From NCBI GenBank assembly GCA_963681505.1, contig OY811984.1:3008358-3072357 (forward strand): a stretch of 64,000 nt of DNA. Direction: 5' to 3'. The stretch is from Eunapius fragilis. Its lineage: Eukaryota > Porifera > Demospongiae > Spongillida > Spongillidae. Positions 1 through 11,514 of this stretch are shown here, one piece after another (within the stretch, counting starts at the first letter, position 1; every line of letters starts with the position of its first letter). The translations under genes and the position numbers were made by a program. The notes under the pieces were generated by a model. The model was not told the origin of the DNA. It was given only the letters and a program-made list of their open reading frames with translations, and made no database searches.

Positions 1-1078
1 TTTTTGATGCAGTTATGGAGCATGGATTTGTGGACACACGTACACGATTTGTCGCTATATACCTAACAAAACAGTATATGAATGTATAATTCTACGTCAT
101 TTTGCAACGCCTACTACCAAAATATGGCGACTAGTTAATACGAAACATAGGGTTCTATAAATAATTGTAATATTAATACGAAGGTTTGGTATTTCCCCAG
201 GTATTTCCCCCCAAGTAGTGGATGCAGGGATGTTATGGAAAGCCCATTCTTCAGCCCTTCTGCAATATAACTATAGCGGAAAATTAGGCAATTTGGTAAA
301 TCCCTCTGTACTTTCCACACCCCCTCCCATAGCCTGGTAGAATACGCCTCTTCTAAACTCGTATGCATATATCAACCACACATGAATAAGCTATAGTTTT
401 TAATACTGCTACAGCCATTTAACACCTTGTCTAATCCATGCTTCAGGAGGATATCAGTCGTGATCGCGCTCATCGTACAGTCATCTCGTCCGTCATCTTG
501 GTGGTCGTAATCGTCTTGTTCACCATCGTCACCGTGCTCTTCTCTTCCAGCAGGGTCGCTTCAATTCGAAACACCTTTCACACATGTCCTCTTCGTGCGG
601 GCCACTATCGTCTTGGGAATCTTTCTCTTTGTGAGGCCGCTGTTTCCTGCCCACACGCTCCAAGTACCTATTCACTGCGTACTCAGCCATCCGTCTCATG
701 ACATCTCTGTCGAATATCGGAATGGCTGTGCACTTGCACCTATTACATTTTTGACGATACAGGCGAGGTACGCATTGCTTTCTCAAGTCCACAATGCACC
801 AGGCAAGGTAAGAGTTCCATCGTCGGTTGCATCTACTGCATTGAAATTGGGCAAAACCTTTAGTTGGGTAACAGCTTAGGCTGCGGAACAAGTGGACACT
901 ACTGATCATGATCCAATATGAGCCTCAACTCACCGACGTGGTATTTCGGTGCACTCCACATCATTCTCCATCATTACTTCTCTTATCACACTGCAGTACA
1001 TTGCGCGGTCAGAATCCTCTGCTTCGGCCATTCTTATCACCGGCGAATTATTTCAAACCGGAGGCTCGATCATATGGA
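1..1078. repeat. Duplicated block, copy 1
   Basis: This block matches 12387-13560 in the same orientation, starting with a shared run about a plant-to-animal-neutral motif 'ttatggag(c/t)atggatttgtggac' and ending in the upstream region of the 3CxxC gene. Differences are scattered substitutions and small gaps, including extra 'aggtatttcccc' units in copy 2. The match begins at base 1, so the block probably continues beyond the window. Bases 1-528 lie downstream of the gene and show no other coding signal. Confidence 0.85.
529..1031 (-). CDS. 3CxxC zinc-finger protein, copy 1 (C-terminally shortened)
   Basis: Small intracellular protein of the 3CxxC zinc-finger type, the fold seen in receptor-transporting and ZAR1-like proteins; its own role is unknown. 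Exon 1 is 934-1031 (starts MAEAEDSD), exon 2 is 529-880, and the intron 881-933 is 53 nt with gtgagt...ccgcag ends. Splicing keeps frame and gives about 149 residues. The finger begins FQCSRCNRRWNS, followed by a C near LRKQC and a CNRCKC pair, then a basic helix and a C-terminal EEDMCERCFE cluster. Relative to the copy at 12911-13509, a small deletion after CWK shifts the frame, so the acidic tail is replaced by RRAR and an early stop. It may still be expressed. The start codon is inferred from the exact same start and intron being conserved in both copies. Confidence 0.72.
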
Positions 1079-1172
1079 ACGCGGACGCTGCCAAAAATCG
1101 AGGAAAATTTATTACGGTTAAATAAAAATTTCGTGTAAAAATATAAATAATAAATAAATAAATATATATATA
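1079..1172. other. AT-rich spacer
   Basis: Low-complexity A/T sequence with (TAAA)n and (TA)n runs immediately before the large palindrome. No gene is visible. Confidence 0.6.
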
Positions 1173-1504
1173 ATATCCGCTTTACGGAAAGAATACGAAG
1201 GAATACGGTATAATCATTCTATATTGTCAGCCTGCCAAGTCAACAACAACAGTAGGCGCGAAGCGGCTAATGCGGGGGGAACATCACGTCGCGACACAAT
1301 TAACGCTGCCCATATCTTCTGTTACACGAAACACACGCCCCCACAACTCCTACGAAGCATCTCTTAATAACTCCAACTGGAGGTAAACCCCTCACCGAGG
1401 GGTACACGCACGGATGGGGTGGGTGAAAATTTACCATCCAGGGGGTCTAGGAGAACTCTGTTGGATACGTGTAGCTAAAACCAGGAGCAGGAGCAGGAAT
1501 TGCT

Positions 1505-1660
1505 ATCTGGACCCTCTACATGTACTTAGGATGCATGTGTGTACAACGCACTCTGGATATATGCAAGACCCTCTAGCATGTGTGCACATGTACTTAGGAT
1601 GTGTGCAAGACACTTCACATGTGTACTTAGGATGTGTGCAAGACCCAGTTGATAGTGAAA
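1505..1660. repeat. Minisatellite, left palindrome arm
   Basis: Tandem copies of a unit of about 35 nt built on 'acatgtacttaggatgtgtgcaag'. The inverted partner array is at 4700-5140 and has many more copies. Confidence 0.75.
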
Positions 1661-2204
1661 TTTTTGTCTGATGTACTGAAACTGTGCAGCCAGTCTTAGA
1701 GTCATCATATTTGATTGATGTGGATATCCAGTTGGTGTTTTCATGAAGTTGCAGCACACAACCTATACTTTGGCCTTTTATTAACCACTCAGTATTTTAA
1801 GATTCATAAATGAAATGCTCATTCCAATGCCACAATTGATCCTAGTACAGCAATTGTTTGATGATTGTGATTGATGGCACAACCAGATGTTTTACATTGG
1901 TGTAGATATATTTGACTTAAAAGAAAACCCAACAGGTTTGATTTGTTGGCTGCCAAGAAATAAAAGCAATCAACATAACTGACAAATCTTTTTATTTCAT
2001 TTTTGATAGTGTTGTCTTGTTAGTATTCATTCCTCTGTTCATTGGTATCCAGTTTTTTTTTTTAAACCTCCAAATTCGATTCTTCCTTCTTTCTTGATGG
2101 GGGGGGGGGGGGGGGCCATAGAGAGGTTAAAGATACTAATTTCATATTGGATCAAACAAAGCTTGTCAGGCTTTTCTTCAATCAATGGGAAGGGGACAGG
2201 CGTA

Positions 2205-2570
2205 ATACTTGTGTGTGAGGGGGTAGGTGTAATAGTAACGGGTAGGTGCAATATTAACACTGATGTGTAAGGGGTAGGTGTAATAGTATTACTGGACAGG
2301 TGTGGGATGGGTAGGTGTAATAATAATACAGATGTGTGAGGGGTAGGTGTAATAGTAACACTGGTGTGTGAGGGGGTAGGTGTAATAGTAACACTGGTGT
2401 GTGAGGGGGTAGGTGTAATAGTAATACTGGTGTGGGAGGGGTAGGTGTAATTGTGGTACTGGTGGGGAGAGGTAGGGTAATAGTAACACTGGGGTAGGTG
2501 TAATAGTAACACTGGGGCAGGTGTAATAGTAATACTTGTGTGGGAGGGGTCAATGTAATACTGGTGTGGG
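2205..2570. repeat. GT-rich minisatellite, left arm
   Basis: Repeats of roughly 30-32 nt on the theme 'ggggtaggtgtaatagtaacactggtgtg'. Open frames across it are a by-product of the repeat. A G homopolymer lies at 2100-2115. The partner array is at 3945-4200 on the right arm. Confidence 0.8.
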
Positions 2571-3944
2571 AGTAACACTGATATGATCTTAGCACAATGG
2601 CAATGGTTCAAGCGACCACTAAGGTAAGCCATATCCACAATATTCTTATCCAGTGTCAGACTGCTAGCTTCATCATGTATGCTTAGTGTGGAGAGGTTAG
2701 AGGGGCATTCCTATTTGAAAAACATTAGTGGCAGCTATTCATATTTGTATACACAGAATATGTTCAGGGATCAGCTGCAAGCAATAAATAATACATGCAC
2801 ATACACATCACACACACACACATGCACACAAACACATGCACTCACACAAATACTACAATTCCTGCATCTGGTTTTAGCTACTCCCAAACTCTGTCTTCCA
2901 ATATGGCCTGGTAGGAAGACCAAAGCAGATTTCAGCCTTGCAACTAACTTTTGCCGAAATAAAACCACAATTGACTGCTTTTGTCTACTGATAGTAGTAC
3001 GTCATATCGGAACTTACGAGAATATAGGAATCCTGCAGGATGATGAGTAGATAATTTTAATGTGTAATCTCCTTGAAGAAGGTTCACATGTGAATGGCTG
3101 GACACAAGAAGTACTCTTGTAAGTCCTGCCGCCCCCCCCCCCCCCCCCCCCACCCAAGGAAATTGGTTATTAGAAGTTAGGAAATTATAATCAAGAGTAA
3201 ATCTAACAGTGACATGTGAAAATGTTAAACAAAAATTATATCCATGCACATGAGTTCTTGTTCTCTCATGTCTTTTCTGCCATACAGTTTCATTAGGTAA
3301 CAATAACCATGCAGTACATGCTGCAGGAGTATGAGTATATACTGTTTCTTATGATAGAAAATCTTTTTCATTCAGGTTACCTAAACAGTAGTTTATTAAA
3401 AATAACACATTTGGTGAAAAGTTGTACACGACTGGTACATACAAGTTTGAATATGTTGATTTATGAGGCTCTTGATATAATTTCCTAACTTCTAATAACC
3501 AATTTCCTTGGGGAGGGGGGGGGGGGTGTGCCAGGACTTACAAGAGTATGTTTTGTGTCCAGCCATTCACATGTGAACCTTCTTCAAGGAGATTAGATAT
3601 TAAAATTGTCTACTCATCATCCTGCAGGATTCCTATATGTCTCGTAGGTTCCGATATGACGTACTACTATCAGTAGACAAAAGCAGTCAATTGTGGTTTT
3701 ATTTCGGCAAAGGTTCGTAGCAATGCTGAAATCGGCTTTGGTCTTCCTTCCAGGCCATATTGGAAGAGAGAGTTTGGGAGTAGCTAAAACCAGAAGCAGG
3801 AATTGTAGTATATGTGTGAGTGCATGTGTTTGTGTGCATGTGTGTGTGTGATGTGTATGTGCATGTATTATTTATTGCTTGCAGCTAATCCCTGCACATG
3901 TTCTGTGTACTCATTGTTATTACAAATATGAATAGCTTGTATTA

Positions 3945-4200
3945 CTATTGCACCTACCCCCTCACACACCAGTGTTGCTATTACACCTACCCTTCCCACG
4001 CCTGTCATTACCACTATTACACCTACCCCTCCCACACCAGTATTGTACACCTACCCCCTCACACACCAGTGTTACTATTACACCTACCCCTCACACACCA
4101 GTGTTACTATTACACCTACCTCTCATACACCAATGTTACTATTACACCTACCCGTTACTATTACACCTACCCCCTCACACACCAGTATTACACCTGTCCC
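3945..4200. repeat. GT-rich minisatellite, right arm
   Basis: Inverted counterpart of the 2205-2570 array ('ctattacacctaccc' units), with fewer copies. Confidence 0.8.
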
Positions 4201-4689
4201 TTTCCCATTGATTGAAGAAAAGCCTGACAAGCTTTGTTTGATCCAATATGAAATTAGTATCTTTAACCTCCCCCAAGAAAGAAGAATCGAGTTAGGAGGC
4301 TAAGAGAAAACTGGATACCAATATGACTACTAACAAGACAACACTATCAAAAATGAAATAAAAAGATTTGTCAGTTATGTTGATTACTTTTATTTCTTGG
4401 CAGCCAACAAATCAAACCTGTTGGGTTTTCTTTTAAGTCAAATATATCTACACCAATGTAAAACATCTGGTTGTGCCATCAATCACAATCATCAAACAAT
4501 TGCTGTACTAGGATCAATTGTGGCATTGGAATGAGCATTTCATTTATGAATCTTAAAATACTGAGTGGTTTATAAAAGGCCAAAGTATAGGTTGTGTGCT
4601 GCAACTTCATGAAAACACCAACTGGATATCCACATCAATCAAATATGATGACTCTAAGACTGGCTGCACAGTTTCAGTACATCAGACAA

Positions 4690-5140
4690 AAATTTCACTA
4701 TCAACTGGGTCTTGCACACATCCTAAGTACATGTGAAGTGTCTTGCACACATCCTAACTACTTGTAAAGTGCCTTGCACACATCCCAAGTACATGTAGAG
4801 GGCTTTGCACACATCCTAAGTACATGTACATGTGGAGGGTCTTGCACACATCCTATGCACATGTAAAGGGTCTTGCACACATCCTAAGTACATGTGGAGG
4901 GTCTTGCACACATCCGAAGTACATGTAAAGGGCTTTGCACACATCTTAAATACATGTACATGTAGAGGGTTTGCACACATCCTAAGTACATGTAGAGGAT
5001 CTTGCACACATCCTAAGTATATGTAGAGGGTCTTGCAACATCCATAGTACATGTGCACACATTCTAGAGGGCCTTGCATATATCCAGAGTGCGTTGCACA
5101 CATATGCATCCTAAGCACATGTAGAGGTCCAGATAGCAAT
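4690..5140. repeat. Minisatellite, right palindrome arm
   Basis: About a dozen units of 'cttgcacacatcctaagtac' type with variable spacers, the expanded inverted counterpart of 1505-1660. Confidence 0.8.
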
Positions 5141-5454
5141 TCCTGCTCCTGCTCCTGTTTTTAGCTGCACGTACCCAACAGAGTTCTCCTAGACCCCCTA
5201 GATGGTTAATTTTCACCCACCCCCATCCGTACGTGTACCCCTCGATGAGGGGTTTACCTCCGGTTGGAGTTGCTTAGTAGGAGTTGTGAGGGCGTGTGTT
5301 TCGTGTAACAGAAGATAGGGGCAGCGTTAATTGTGTCGCGACGTGATGTTCCCCCCGAATTAGCCGCTTCGAGCCTACGGTTGTTGTTGACCTGGCAGGC
5401 TGACAATATAGAATGACTATACCGTATTTCTCTCCGTAAAGTGGATATCAACAC

Positions 5455-5990
5455 CCAATGCTCTTTCTCCCCATGGGCACTATATCATCCGAGACAGGTG
5501 TGCAGCAAGGGGACCCTGTGGGGCCCTTCTTCTTTTGCTTAGTCCTGCACAAGTTGGTAGCCACCATAGCCTCAGACGAAGAGGCGTCCCATTTGTTGTA
5601 CCACAAATGGTATATGGATGACGGGTAGTAGCTGGTACAAGGGATGCAGTGGCCAGAGTGATTGCAATTATTAAAGAACAGGGTCCCCACTTAGGCTTGT
5701 TCATCAAAGACCCTAAATGTGAGCTCTTTAGTAAATGCAATTTGAATTCCTTTCCAGTGCAGATGAAAAGGTCCAACACACCGAACTTGGTGCTCCTGGG
5801 TGCTCCAATCGGAGACCTGATTTTCTGCGCAAAATTCATCGCAAATCTTCGCTCCAAGATCCATGGTCTGCTTTCCAGGTTGCAGCAGATTGGTCCGAAA
5901 GACCCCCAGGTTGCATATTTGTTGTTACGCTTCTGTGGTAGCCTCTGCAAATTGGTATACACCTGGCCACTTTGTGTAAGAATGTTTTGA
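5455..5990 (+). pseudogene. Non-LTR reverse transcriptase fragment
   Basis: Part of a reverse transcriptase of LINE-like type. One frame reads GVQQGDPVGPFFFCLVLHKL and then KWYMDDG, the palm motif with its two catalytic aspartates, immediately followed by two stop codons. The reading then resumes in another frame from about 5649 (VARVIAIIKEQGPHLGLFIK, then a KCEL motif). Only palm/thumb sequence is present; no endonuclease or 5' part is seen. It directly abuts the right end of the palindrome and is clearly dead. Confidence 0.8.
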
Positions 5991-5993
5991 ATT

Positions 5994-6189
5994 ATTTCGC
6001 TTTTGGTACACTTGGTGTGCTTTGCAAACGTTCCTGTCGTGTGCTATCCCGTAGGAAGATGACGATGATGGGATGAGCATTTTTTGTCAAAAAGTGCACA
6101 CGGTCTTATGGCATGGAAACAACGCAGAACTGCATGTTCTCCTTTTACTAATGGTGAAGTGACCTGACTCTTCATAGGCGTAGACAAGG

Positions 6190-6224
<35 letters not shown>

Positions 6225-6993
6225 GAGGGCAAGGCCCTCCCGTGTTTCCTCTGATCATGAATATTTTAATTATGTGTTCATTCCTTATCAATAAATTGTT
6301 TCGAGATACAAATTCGTTAGCTAACTCAGCTATCTATAATTTGTCCGTTCTGATAATAGCGACATGTTACAGCAATGAAATATAATTAGTGTGGGTCAAG
6401 TAGTAAAAATTTGGCCCCACCAGTTTTAAAAAGTTGTCTACGCCGCAGCTCTTGGCTATTCAGCTAGACGCGAGTGACGTTCTTAATTACATTCATGATA
6501 CTGCAGGATTTCTAGAGGCGGAACCAGGTAAAAATGGCGGTGAAATGGCACCTTGTTTCTATGCCATGGGGCTTCCTTTATAGTTGCTATCAACCTGTTA
6601 AGCTTTGTAATTACGTAAAGGTGACAATAAAATCAACTGCACTGGTTGAAGAATGATATTCGAAAACTTTCGCCACAGGCAAACCCGAAGGCGAACCGCC
6701 CCCAATCGGCGCGAACTAAGCGGGATAATGTGCACAAACTTCGTTCACCTATATAAATCTTTAATGGATCAATTAAAATTTTACTAACAGAACACTTCAA
6801 TAGCTGCAGGACTTTACTACGTACCAACTTAATTTGAAGCGATTAGTGTGCTCCTATCAAAAGATTTGGTAGTTTGAATCCAATATGGTGTCAGACCTCG
6901 GAGTGCATGATGGCAAGGAGTTAGTGCAAAATCCAAGTATATATTTTAGAAAAACAGTCTGATGTGAAGTACTAAAATTTACAGTTTATCTGG
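5994..6993. repeat. 1 kb dispersed repeat, copy 1
   Basis: Matches 14148-15193 in the same orientation, from 'tttcgcttttggtacacttggtgtgc' to 'tttatc(t/c)gg'. It contains a long poly-G run (about 6190-6222), which in the other copy has become a mixed G/C-rich tract, and a shared block with 'ttcgccacaggcaaacccgaaggcgaaccgcc'. No open frame is conserved between copies, so it is probably a non-autonomous element or an LTR-like remnant. Confidence 0.75.
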
Positions 6994-7012
6994 CATATAT
7001 GTTCCGTACCGA

Positions 7013-7290
7013 TGATCAATTTGTCCCGTTGATCAACCGGGTACCCGGTTATTCAACTGGGTACCCGGTTGCGTTAAAACTATCCGGTTGTCTAACGGTA
7101 CAATATAGTTTGCCCGGTTGTTCAACGGGACTTATCCGGTTGTTCAACGGGACTTACCCGGTTGTTCAACGGGTCTTATCCGATTGTTCAATGGGTTATC
7201 CGTATAACAATATCAGCTGTATACGCGCTTGTTAAAAGCGACTTACCCGGCTGTTCAACAGGACTTATACCAGGTTAAGTTGTTCAATGG
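7013..7290. repeat. Subterminal palindromic repeats of the Ginger-like element
   Basis: About eight copies of 'acccggttgttcaacggg', spaced about 18-30 nt apart and each a near-palindrome. Similar but fewer units (CCGGTTGATCAACCGG and CCGGTTAATCAACCGG) are at 11424-11488. Such arrays are typical transposase-binding sites. They are far more expanded on the left end than the right. Confidence 0.7.
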
Positions 7291-7384
7291 GTGACTGAAT
7301 ATTTTGCATATTGAGGTGACCATATGGAAACAAAAACTACACCCCCTCACTACCCTGTCCATGAGTTATCATTCATAAGTGTCA

Positions 7385-7677
7385 ACAAGTAAAAAAAAAC
7401 ATTCTCTCTGAGAAAGTTGGTGGGATATAGGTTTTTCAGGCAAATAGTATACTGGTGTAAAAAGCAAGGAAACAAGTTTCATCAGACGGGAAAATGTAAT
7501 AGTCCTATATTTAGCACACTTCGACTAAGGCATATGCTGTTTCTGTGCTAAATATAGGACTATTACATTTTCCCGTCTGATGAAACTTGTTTCCTTGCTT
7601 TTTACACCAGTATACTATTTGCCTGAAAAACCTATATCCCACCAACTTTCTCAGAGAGAATGTTTTTATTTACTTGT
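7385..7677. mobile_element. Hairpin MITE, near-perfect copy
   Basis: The left half (from 'acaagtaaa...cattctctctgagaaag') is almost the exact reverse complement of the right half, with a loop near 7520-7540. It belongs to the family also found at 23780, 25808, 29097, 44254, 49945, 52995 and 53938. The two arms are nearly identical, so this is a young copy or one kept by repair. No coding capacity. Confidence 0.88.
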
Positions 7678-7796
7678 TTCCTTAATTTTTCTAACACCCA
7701 AATCACTGTTGCATAGCAGGTTTCCCCCCTTTCATTTAACCAATTTAATTCAATCCAGACGTATTGTGAAAATTTTCTAGGTACCTTTGCTTAATT

Positions 7797-8188
7797 AGAA
7801 CTGGTAAGACCGTATATAGGCTTTTAGGCGTTTTTGTATCAAAGCGAGTCCTCCAGCAAATTCTAAAGCTATTGGTGCAATTTTCATTGCTTAGAAGTGT
7901 TCCTGTCCCGAGTTATGAGTTCTCAAGAAGAAGAAGAAGCAGAAGCAGACGACACGCCCATTATTTTTGGAAGGGGAACGAGGATGGCAGTATTTTTCGT
8001 TCTCGACAACCACGCGGTTCTACGACGTGAAACAAAAACGAAACTACTCAGTTTTGACTTCTAGATCGATTGCCGCAACAAGTTAGACGATCCGATCGTC
8101 GGGAGCGAAGCTACGGTAGGGTCGAGGGATTTTAATTAAATTCATAGTCAGGGTCAAAACCTATATGGAAGTCTCTAGCGAGACTTCC
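7797..8188. mobile_element. Hairpin-ended element
   Basis: Shares an internal core with 29570-29983 and 54228-54660 ('attctaaagc(t/g)attgg', 'tcccgagttatg', then a GAAGAAG/GACGACG purine-rich stretch). It ends at 8167-8188 in the hairpin GGAAGTCTC-TAGC-GAGACTTCC, preceded by 'cctatat'. The left end is not sharp. It is inserted at the 3' end of the PHD-encoding region. Confidence 0.6.
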
Positions 8189-9130
8189 GATGCATCACTG
8201 AAACAAATACAACGCTAAGAATGCTATCATGGTATATCCTAACACCAGCACACGACTGACAGTTCCAGACAAGTTTTTTGTTATGAATGAATTTTGAGGG
8301 AACAGACACACAGGACTTATGAAACCATTCTTTACAGGAGAAACATTGTATCATGGTACCTTCAGCGATGAGACGGCAAATACAATAAATAGAAATGGTT
8401 TCTGTGGTATGTTGTTGTGAGTTTCGGTGACCATGGGTTGGGAACAATGACATGTGTCCAATCTCAAAGCAGTTGATAACGTACTGCCTCATTTTTTCCT
8501 GATCAAAATATATCATGGCAGGATCTTGACCAAAAGTTATTGCAGTTGCAAATGCTATTGAGAACAAGCCGCAATCACTTGTGTTAGCTTGTTTTTGGAC
8601 ATCAGTTTAATGAATTTCAATATCAGGTTGACAAGACTGCAAAATATCTGCCACTAACGTTTGCTCATGATGAGGCAGTTGTCCATGGTTACAATCATAC
8701 ACTTTGACAGTAGATGGTGGTACACCAATGGTAGATATTGTTATCCAATGATTGTTGTTAATGTTCAAATAAATAATAAATATCTGAATAAAGGGTGTTC
8801 TTTTAGGCTCCATTTGAAACTTAAAAGACAGAATAGTAGACTGAAATCCATCAATAGGTGGGTTTGTTTCTTTAACAAGTACTGTGCTGCATTAATAAAG
8901 TCATCATCTAGCCACTGATGTGTTAAATTAAAAGAATTCCACAAATAGAAGTCCATGATTTCACTACTTCCTTTGCTGGACTTGCATCTGATGCAACATC
9001 AATTTGTTTGGTTGACAACAACATACTTTTCAATTTGTGCATGTATGACCTGGATGGCACAATGATAGACACATCCTATTTCCTGATCTGCAAGAGCATT
9101 TTTTCTCGCTGTGACACCCACTTCTACAGC
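8175..9130 (-). pseudogene. Ulp1-like protease plus PHD finger, part of the Ginger-like element
   Basis: Reading from 9130 down: a cysteine cluster (CRSGCHSEKKCSCRSG...CHPGHTC), then a C48 (Ulp1/SENP-like) protease region with QWLDDDFINAAQYLL, the catalytic NNHWITIS histidine, VYDCNHG aspartate and TSDCGLFSIAFATA cysteine, and finally a C4HC3 PHD finger (CICRLIAEGT...CFSCKEWFHKSCV...WNCQSC). The protease is broken by a frameshift near 8815 and an in-frame TAA at 8607. The same frame continues after the stop, so that is a point mutation. It is the downstream part of the integrase gene that ends at 9308, separated by about 180 bp that could hold an intron. The last codons run into the hairpin element. 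Confidence 0.72.
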
Positions 9131-9307
9131 TACAACCTATACATGTAAATGTACAGATTAGATGAATTTTCAAGTAAGTACTAAAACTGACACAAAAATT
9201 CGTATTTGTTTAAACATACATCAAGTGAGAAAAATTAAACTGAGACAATAAATTTAAATTAAACTAAACATACTACTGAGTTATACTGAATATTCCCAAC
9301 ACAGGCC

Positions 9308-11443
9308 TCATGCACTATGCAATGCCACCTCACCTTTTTCTATTTCAGACATTTCTTCAGGTGGACCTCTATTCTTGCAGGGGTTGCCCTTGTGACAGTG
9401 ATTGCTGCAATATATTTTGTTTTTCCTACAAGAGCATCTGAAGTTATCACATTTTTCCGCCTTGCAATTACATTTATTGTCTGTGAACGAATTCCAAGGT
9501 GCCTGATTTTTTGCAGCTTCTTTCAAACTTATTCGAGGTTCATTTTCCCATCCATTCAATGGTATGTCATACTGACCTTTATAAGGCTCTAAATCGCCAG
9601 CCTGATAACATCTCTGAATTACTCCGGATTTACAACGGAGACGATGTAATGCTTGTGCTTTACCAACTACCTCGACAACGATACATGGTAGTCGCAATAG
9701 GTCTGTGCAACTCCGATCAATGCGCGGTATCCGAACACTGACATGCTCTCCAACTCTAAACTCACGAACTGTCGAAAACTTTTCTTGCATCTTTAATGCA
9801 GTTTTCATATAGTTTATGTCCGCTTTCTCTCGTACGAGTCTGTGCTTCTCAATTGTCGCGAGTTGTTTTTGTCTGCCTACAAATTGATCTTCAGTTTTTG
9901 CTTCAGAGTTCAAAATGAGAACTGTTTTATCCTTCTCTTCTGTTTCAGACTCAGAGTTTCAACATCTACTCACACTATCACATAGTTTTGAATTAGTGCT
10001 ACTATCATTGCTGGTCACATCCTGAGGATTGTTAAAGATTGTATGGGAGCAGGAACTGCGTTGGATGGCATCACTCAAAGTTGGTGAACTGTCAAGCATG
10101 CTTTCTTTGACAGATGGGGGACTGTGATGGATATTATCAACGACAGTTGGAGCACTGTCATGGATGCTATCATGAATGGATGGGGAGCTGTGTTGGACAG
10201 TATCAAGGACTGTTGGGGAACTGTCATGGGTGCTATCAAGGGAGCTGTGTTGGATAGTAGTTGCAGAATTGTGTTGGAGAGTCAGTTCAACAGTAGTGCG
10301 ATCCACATCAGATGTGTCCTGGGCACTCTCCGTCTCACCAGTTAATACAAGATCCTCTTCATTGATGAGTCCCTTAAGTCTTGCATCTGGTACCACAACT
10401 GATCTTGGTGGTTGCCCAAACACAAGTTCAAATGGAGTGTGCTTTGTGGAGCTATGCACTTGAGTATTGATTGTATCTACATAATCATAATTATAACTAT
10501 AAAGCATCAACATGCTTATATACATTTGCAAGGCAGAACTTACAGACAATATGTGGTAGCCAGTGAGTCCAATGAGGAGAATTAGATGCTGACTCTGCAA
10601 TTCTGGAACTCATCATTCGTTCCAGTGTATAGTGAGCTTGTTCCACCAGGCCTTGCGATTGAGGATGTCGCGGCCAACCACTCACTAGCTGTACAGCTCA
10701 TGGCCAAGTGGCTAGAACGTCCTCAATCAAATGATTCACAAATTCTCTCCCATTGTCCCTATGCAGAATAGTAGGGAGACCAAATATAGGGAAAACCCAC
10801 TCCTCAAGAGCGTTAGTCACTTCTTTGGCAGTCTTCTGGGGTAGTGGATATGCTAAATTGAACTTTGACCAATGGTCAACAATATGCAAGATCCACTTAT
10901 TGCCATCATGAGGCAAGTGCCTCACGTCAATCAGATCAATCTGTAAAGTGGATAATAAAAAATTTTGGGCAGAAAAATATACTGACCTGTACACATGAAA
11001 AGAATCCATTGGCCACTTTAGGCTTCAGTGGAGGTTTGGTTTTTTGAGGCATACGAAGACTGCAAGTTTCACAGAGTTTAATGCATGAAATGCTCTACCA
11101 CACTTCTAGGAACATGCGAGTACAAAGACTGAACCTAGACAATTAGAATCACCTGCATGCATGTAAGCATAAGGAACATTTAAAACGTGCAAACCTTGGC
11201 AAATGTCTTTTTTGAGCCCGCATGTAGACAGTCTTTTGAGTGAACCTGCTCCAATATGCTGTAAAACTCCTCAACTGTTGCAACTCTGCGAGAAGCTTTC
11301 ATCATAGTGCGATCAGTTAAATTCTGTATAGCGAGGTGTAAATATATGACTACATGCGACGCCGTATACGCCGTATACGCCGTATACGCTGAATGAAATC
11401 TTACCTGCTTTTCTTCCTTCAAACCGGTCGTCCGGTTAATCAA
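9308..11443 (-). pseudogene. Ginger-type integrase/transposase, disabled
   Basis: A DDE integrase resembling KRBA2/Ginger proteins. The HHCC finger is split by an intron near 11115-11180 (VEEFYSILEQVH, CLHAG, then CETCSLRMPQKT after a one-base frameshift). An intron at 10941-10986 (46 nt) joins NGFFSCVQ to IDLIDVRHLPHDG, which carries the first Asp. IVDHWSKF and HRDNGREF (second Asp) follow, and then GWPRHPQSQGLVEQ with the Glu. A 67-nt intron (10477-10543) joins WLPHIV to INTQVHSSTKHTPFELVFGQ. The C-terminus has FRVGEHVSVRIPR and a CXC-like CNCKAEKCDNFRCSCRKN cluster. TGA stops at about 10705 and at 9959 interrupt otherwise continuous frames. Catalytic residues survive, so inactivation looks recent. 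Confidence 0.78.
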
Positions 11444-11514
11444 CCGGATACCCGGTTGATTAACCGGACGACCGGTTGATCAACCGGATAATTGTATTAC
11501 ATCCGAACAGAACA

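Larger units (their letters stand above)
1173..5448. repeat. 4.28 kb imperfect palindrome (foldback-like element)
   Basis: The two halves are reverse complements of each other. The left arm is about 1173-3201, the right arm about 3472-5448, with a spacer of about 270 bp. Outer ends read ATATCCGCTTTACGGA on the left and the complement of ATATCCACTTTACGGA on the right. Matched landmarks include the GC-rich stretch 1240-1330 with 5300-5390, the CA/GT-rich tract 2800-2850 with 3810-3865, and the sequence beside a C-run at 3131-3151 with the one beside a G-run at 3515-3527. Arms contain the same two minisatellites at different copy numbers, so the arms have diverged and the palindrome is not a simple assembly fold-back. 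No transposase coding is present. The best reading is a foldback-type non-autonomous element or an old inverted duplication. Confidence 0.8.
7000..11514 (-). mobile_element. Ginger-like DNA transposon, decayed
   Basis: A gypsy-type integrase gene without reverse transcriptase lies between inverted ends. Both ends start TGTTC, as Ginger elements (TGT...ACA) do, and carry CCGGTTGATCAACCGG-type palindromes: left 7000-7075, right about 11425-11514. Read from the right, the coding order is HHCC finger, DDE core, C-terminal barrel region, cysteine clusters, Ulp1-like protease and PHD finger, which fits the Ginger1 group. No convincing target duplication was found at the proposed ends, so the borders are approximate. 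Two younger hairpin elements sit inside (7385-7677 and about 7797-8188). Confidence 0.7.

Noticed and set aside
2039..2638. 199-codon minus-strand frame rich in His, Thr and Tyr
   Set aside because: It lies entirely on a 30-32 nt minisatellite and its inverted partner is open too. No codon or domain evidence.
5480..5962. 160-codon minus-strand frame
   Set aside because: It is the shadow of the reverse transcriptase fragment, whose QQGDP and YMDD motifs are on the plus strand.
9308..10710. In-frame TGA codons in the Ginger-like gene as recoding or selenocysteine
   Set aside because: The neighbouring protease part also has a TAA and a frameshift, so simple decay explains them better. No structured element was seen after the stops.
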